NCBI GenBank assembly: GCA_027067235.1
Contig: JALXFQ010000402.1
Location: 1 to 12,005 of the forward strand
Direction of reading: 5' to 3'
DNA length: 12,005 nt
Origin: Gammaproteobacteria bacterium
GTDB taxonomy: Bacteria; Pseudomonadota; Gammaproteobacteria; QOAV01
Below, piece by piece: positions 10,945-12,005 of this stretch (within the stretch, counting starts at the first letter, position 1; the number at the start of each line of letters is the position of its first letter). Made by a program: the position numbers and the translations under genes. The notes under the pieces were generated by a model. That model saw only the letters and a program-made list of their open reading frames with translations. It was not told the DNA's origin and ran no database searches.

Positions 10945-12005
10945 ATGCCCGAAGCCATTGCATCCGATTCCGTTGGTATCGTCGCACCACAAAGCCTGCA
11001 TTTTGACCAGCCCCTGACGCTGGTCAATGGCGCGCGGCTGGACGAATACGATCTGGTTATCGAGACTTATGGCGAACTCAACGCGGATAAAAACAACGCC
11101 GTACTGATCTGCCACGCGCTGTCGTCGGATCACCACGCCGCGGGCTATCACAGCATGGACGACAAAAAGCCGGGCTGGTGGGACAACTACATCGGCCCCG
11201 GCAAGCCCATGGATACCGACCGGTTTCACATAGTCTGCCTGAACAACCTGGGCGGCTGCGCCGGCTCCACCGGGCCAGCCTCCATCAACCCGGCAACCGG
11301 CAAGCCCTTCGGTCCGGATTTCCCCATGGTCACGGTGAAAGACTGGGTAGCGTCGCAGGCGCGGCTGGCGGATCGTCTCGGCATCGACCAGTGGGCCGCC
11401 GTGGTGGGCGGCAGCCTCGGCGGCATGCAGGTGCAGCAATGGGCCATCGACTACCCGCAGCGTCTGCGCCACGCGGTGGTAATCGCCAGCACGGCGCGGC
11501 TGACCACGCAGAATATCGCCTTTAACGAAGTCGCGCGGCAGGCCATCCGCACCGATCCGGAGTTTCACGACGGCCGCTATTACGATTTCGGCGTGGTGCC
11601 CGCGCGCGGTCTGCGGCTGGCGCGCATGCTGGGGCATATCACCTATCTGTCCGATCAGGTCATGGGCAGCAAATTTGGCCGCGAGCTGAAAAGCGGCAAA
11701 TTCACCTACGATTTTGATGTCAATTTCCAGATCGAAAGCTATCTGCGCTATCAGGCCGACAAGTTTGTCGACCGTTTTGACGCCAACACCTATCTGCTGA
11801 TGACCAAGGCGCTGGACTATTTCGACCCGGCGGCAGAAGCCGGCAACAGCCTGACCGCGGCATTTTCTCCGGTCAGGGCCAGGTTTATGGTGATTTCGTT
11901 CACCTCCGACTGGCGCTTTTCACCGCAGCGATCACGCGAGATCATCAAGGCGTTGCACGACAACGACCTGGACGTGAGTTATGCCGAAATCCAGTCCACC
12001 CAGGG
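10945..12005 (+). CDS. metX: Homoserine O-acyltransferase, probably succinyl type (3' end outside window)
   Basis: From the ATG at 10945 the frame is open to the window end, 353 residues of an enzyme of roughly 380. It is an alpha/beta-hydrolase that activates the homoserine hydroxyl for methionine synthesis. Early segments VIETYGELNADKNNAVLICHALSS (near 32-55) and NNLGGCAGSTGPAS (100-113) are typical of the MetX family. The nucleophile is Ser157 in GGSLGGM, and Asp322 in TSDWRFSP is the expected catalytic acid; the His would lie beyond the edge. The GSTGP version of the loop is the one I associate with proteobacterial MetX proteins that use succinyl-CoA rather than acetyl-CoA, but that assignment is inference. 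No Shine-Dalgarno is visible before the start. In related genomes metW follows, just outside this window. Confidence 0.93.
   Translation, partial: MPEAIASDSVGIVAPQSLHFDQPLTLVNGARLDEYDLVIETYGELNADKNNAVLICHALSSDHHAAGYHSMDDKKPGWWDNYIGPGKPMDTDRFHIVCLNNLGGCAGSTGPASINPATGKPFGPDFPMVTVKDWVASQARLADRLGIDQWAAVVGGSLGGMQVQQWAIDYPQRLRHAVVIASTARLTTQNIAFNEVARQAIRTDPEFHDGRYYDFGVVPARGLRLARMLGHITYLSDQVMGSKFGRELKSGKFTYDFDVNFQIESYLRYQADKFVDRFDANTYLLMTKALDYFDPAAEAGNSLTAAFSPVRARFMVISFTSDWRFSPQRSREIIKALHDNDLDVSYAEIQSTQ

Noticed and set aside
10936..11637. Minus-strand open frame of 233 codons over metX
   Set aside because: It is antisense to metX, which has the nucleophile elbow and family motifs. The plus-strand frame is open to the window end.

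Overview
The window looks like a chromosomal segment of a sulfur-oxidising, probably chemolithotrophic gammaproteobacterium. Two things point there. One is a periplasmic Sox thiosulfate-oxidation locus, soxXYZA plus soxB. The other is a proC-yggT-yggU-metX block, an order known from gammaproteobacteria such as Pseudomonas. Base composition is moderately GC-rich except for one AT-rich stretch ahead of soxX. I saw no tRNA, rRNA, CRISPR array, transposase or phage gene. No gene-free stretch exceeds 300 bases.

Layout. (1) 1-1453: the 5' part of a HAD-family phosphatase on the minus strand, cut by the window edge, divergent from a 12-TM major facilitator transporter. (2) 1454-1710: an AT-rich regulatory region with two candidate promoters. 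(3) 1711-3899: soxX, soxY, soxZ and soxA on the plus strand, closed by a strong bidirectional terminator at 3917-3946. (4) 3970-5133: a HupE/UreJ-type membrane protein on the minus strand, inserted between soxXYZA and soxB. (5) 5257-7143: soxB, divergent from the hupE-like gene with overlapping candidate promoters. (6) 7149-7307: a 159-bp element with imperfect 25-nt inverted ends, lying between the convergent ends of soxB and ppa. (7) 7311-7859: inorganic pyrophosphatase (minus strand), divergent from a GlsB/YeaQ-type small membrane protein and an unrecognised acidic coiled-coil protein; this pair ends at a clear terminator at 8849-8878. (8) 8933-10886: a tightly packed run of a double CDGSH iron-sulfur protein, proC, yggT and yggU. 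(9) 10945 to the right edge: metX, a homoserine O-acyltransferase, truncated by the window end.

How the genes fit together. SoxXA conjugates thiosulfate to the C-terminal cysteine of SoxY, carried by SoxYZ, and SoxB then hydrolyses off sulfate. No soxCD is present here. If it is also absent elsewhere, the cell would run the branched, sulfur-accumulating form of the pathway. SoxA has a single CXXCH, so SoxAX would be of the low-heme type. The right half of the window holds housekeeping genes for proline and methionine synthesis. Nothing in the window is clearly a new system. The best second-look items are the inverted-repeat element after soxB, the hupE-like gene inside the sox locus, the unknown protein with an internally duplicated motif, and a palindrome between ppa and glsB.
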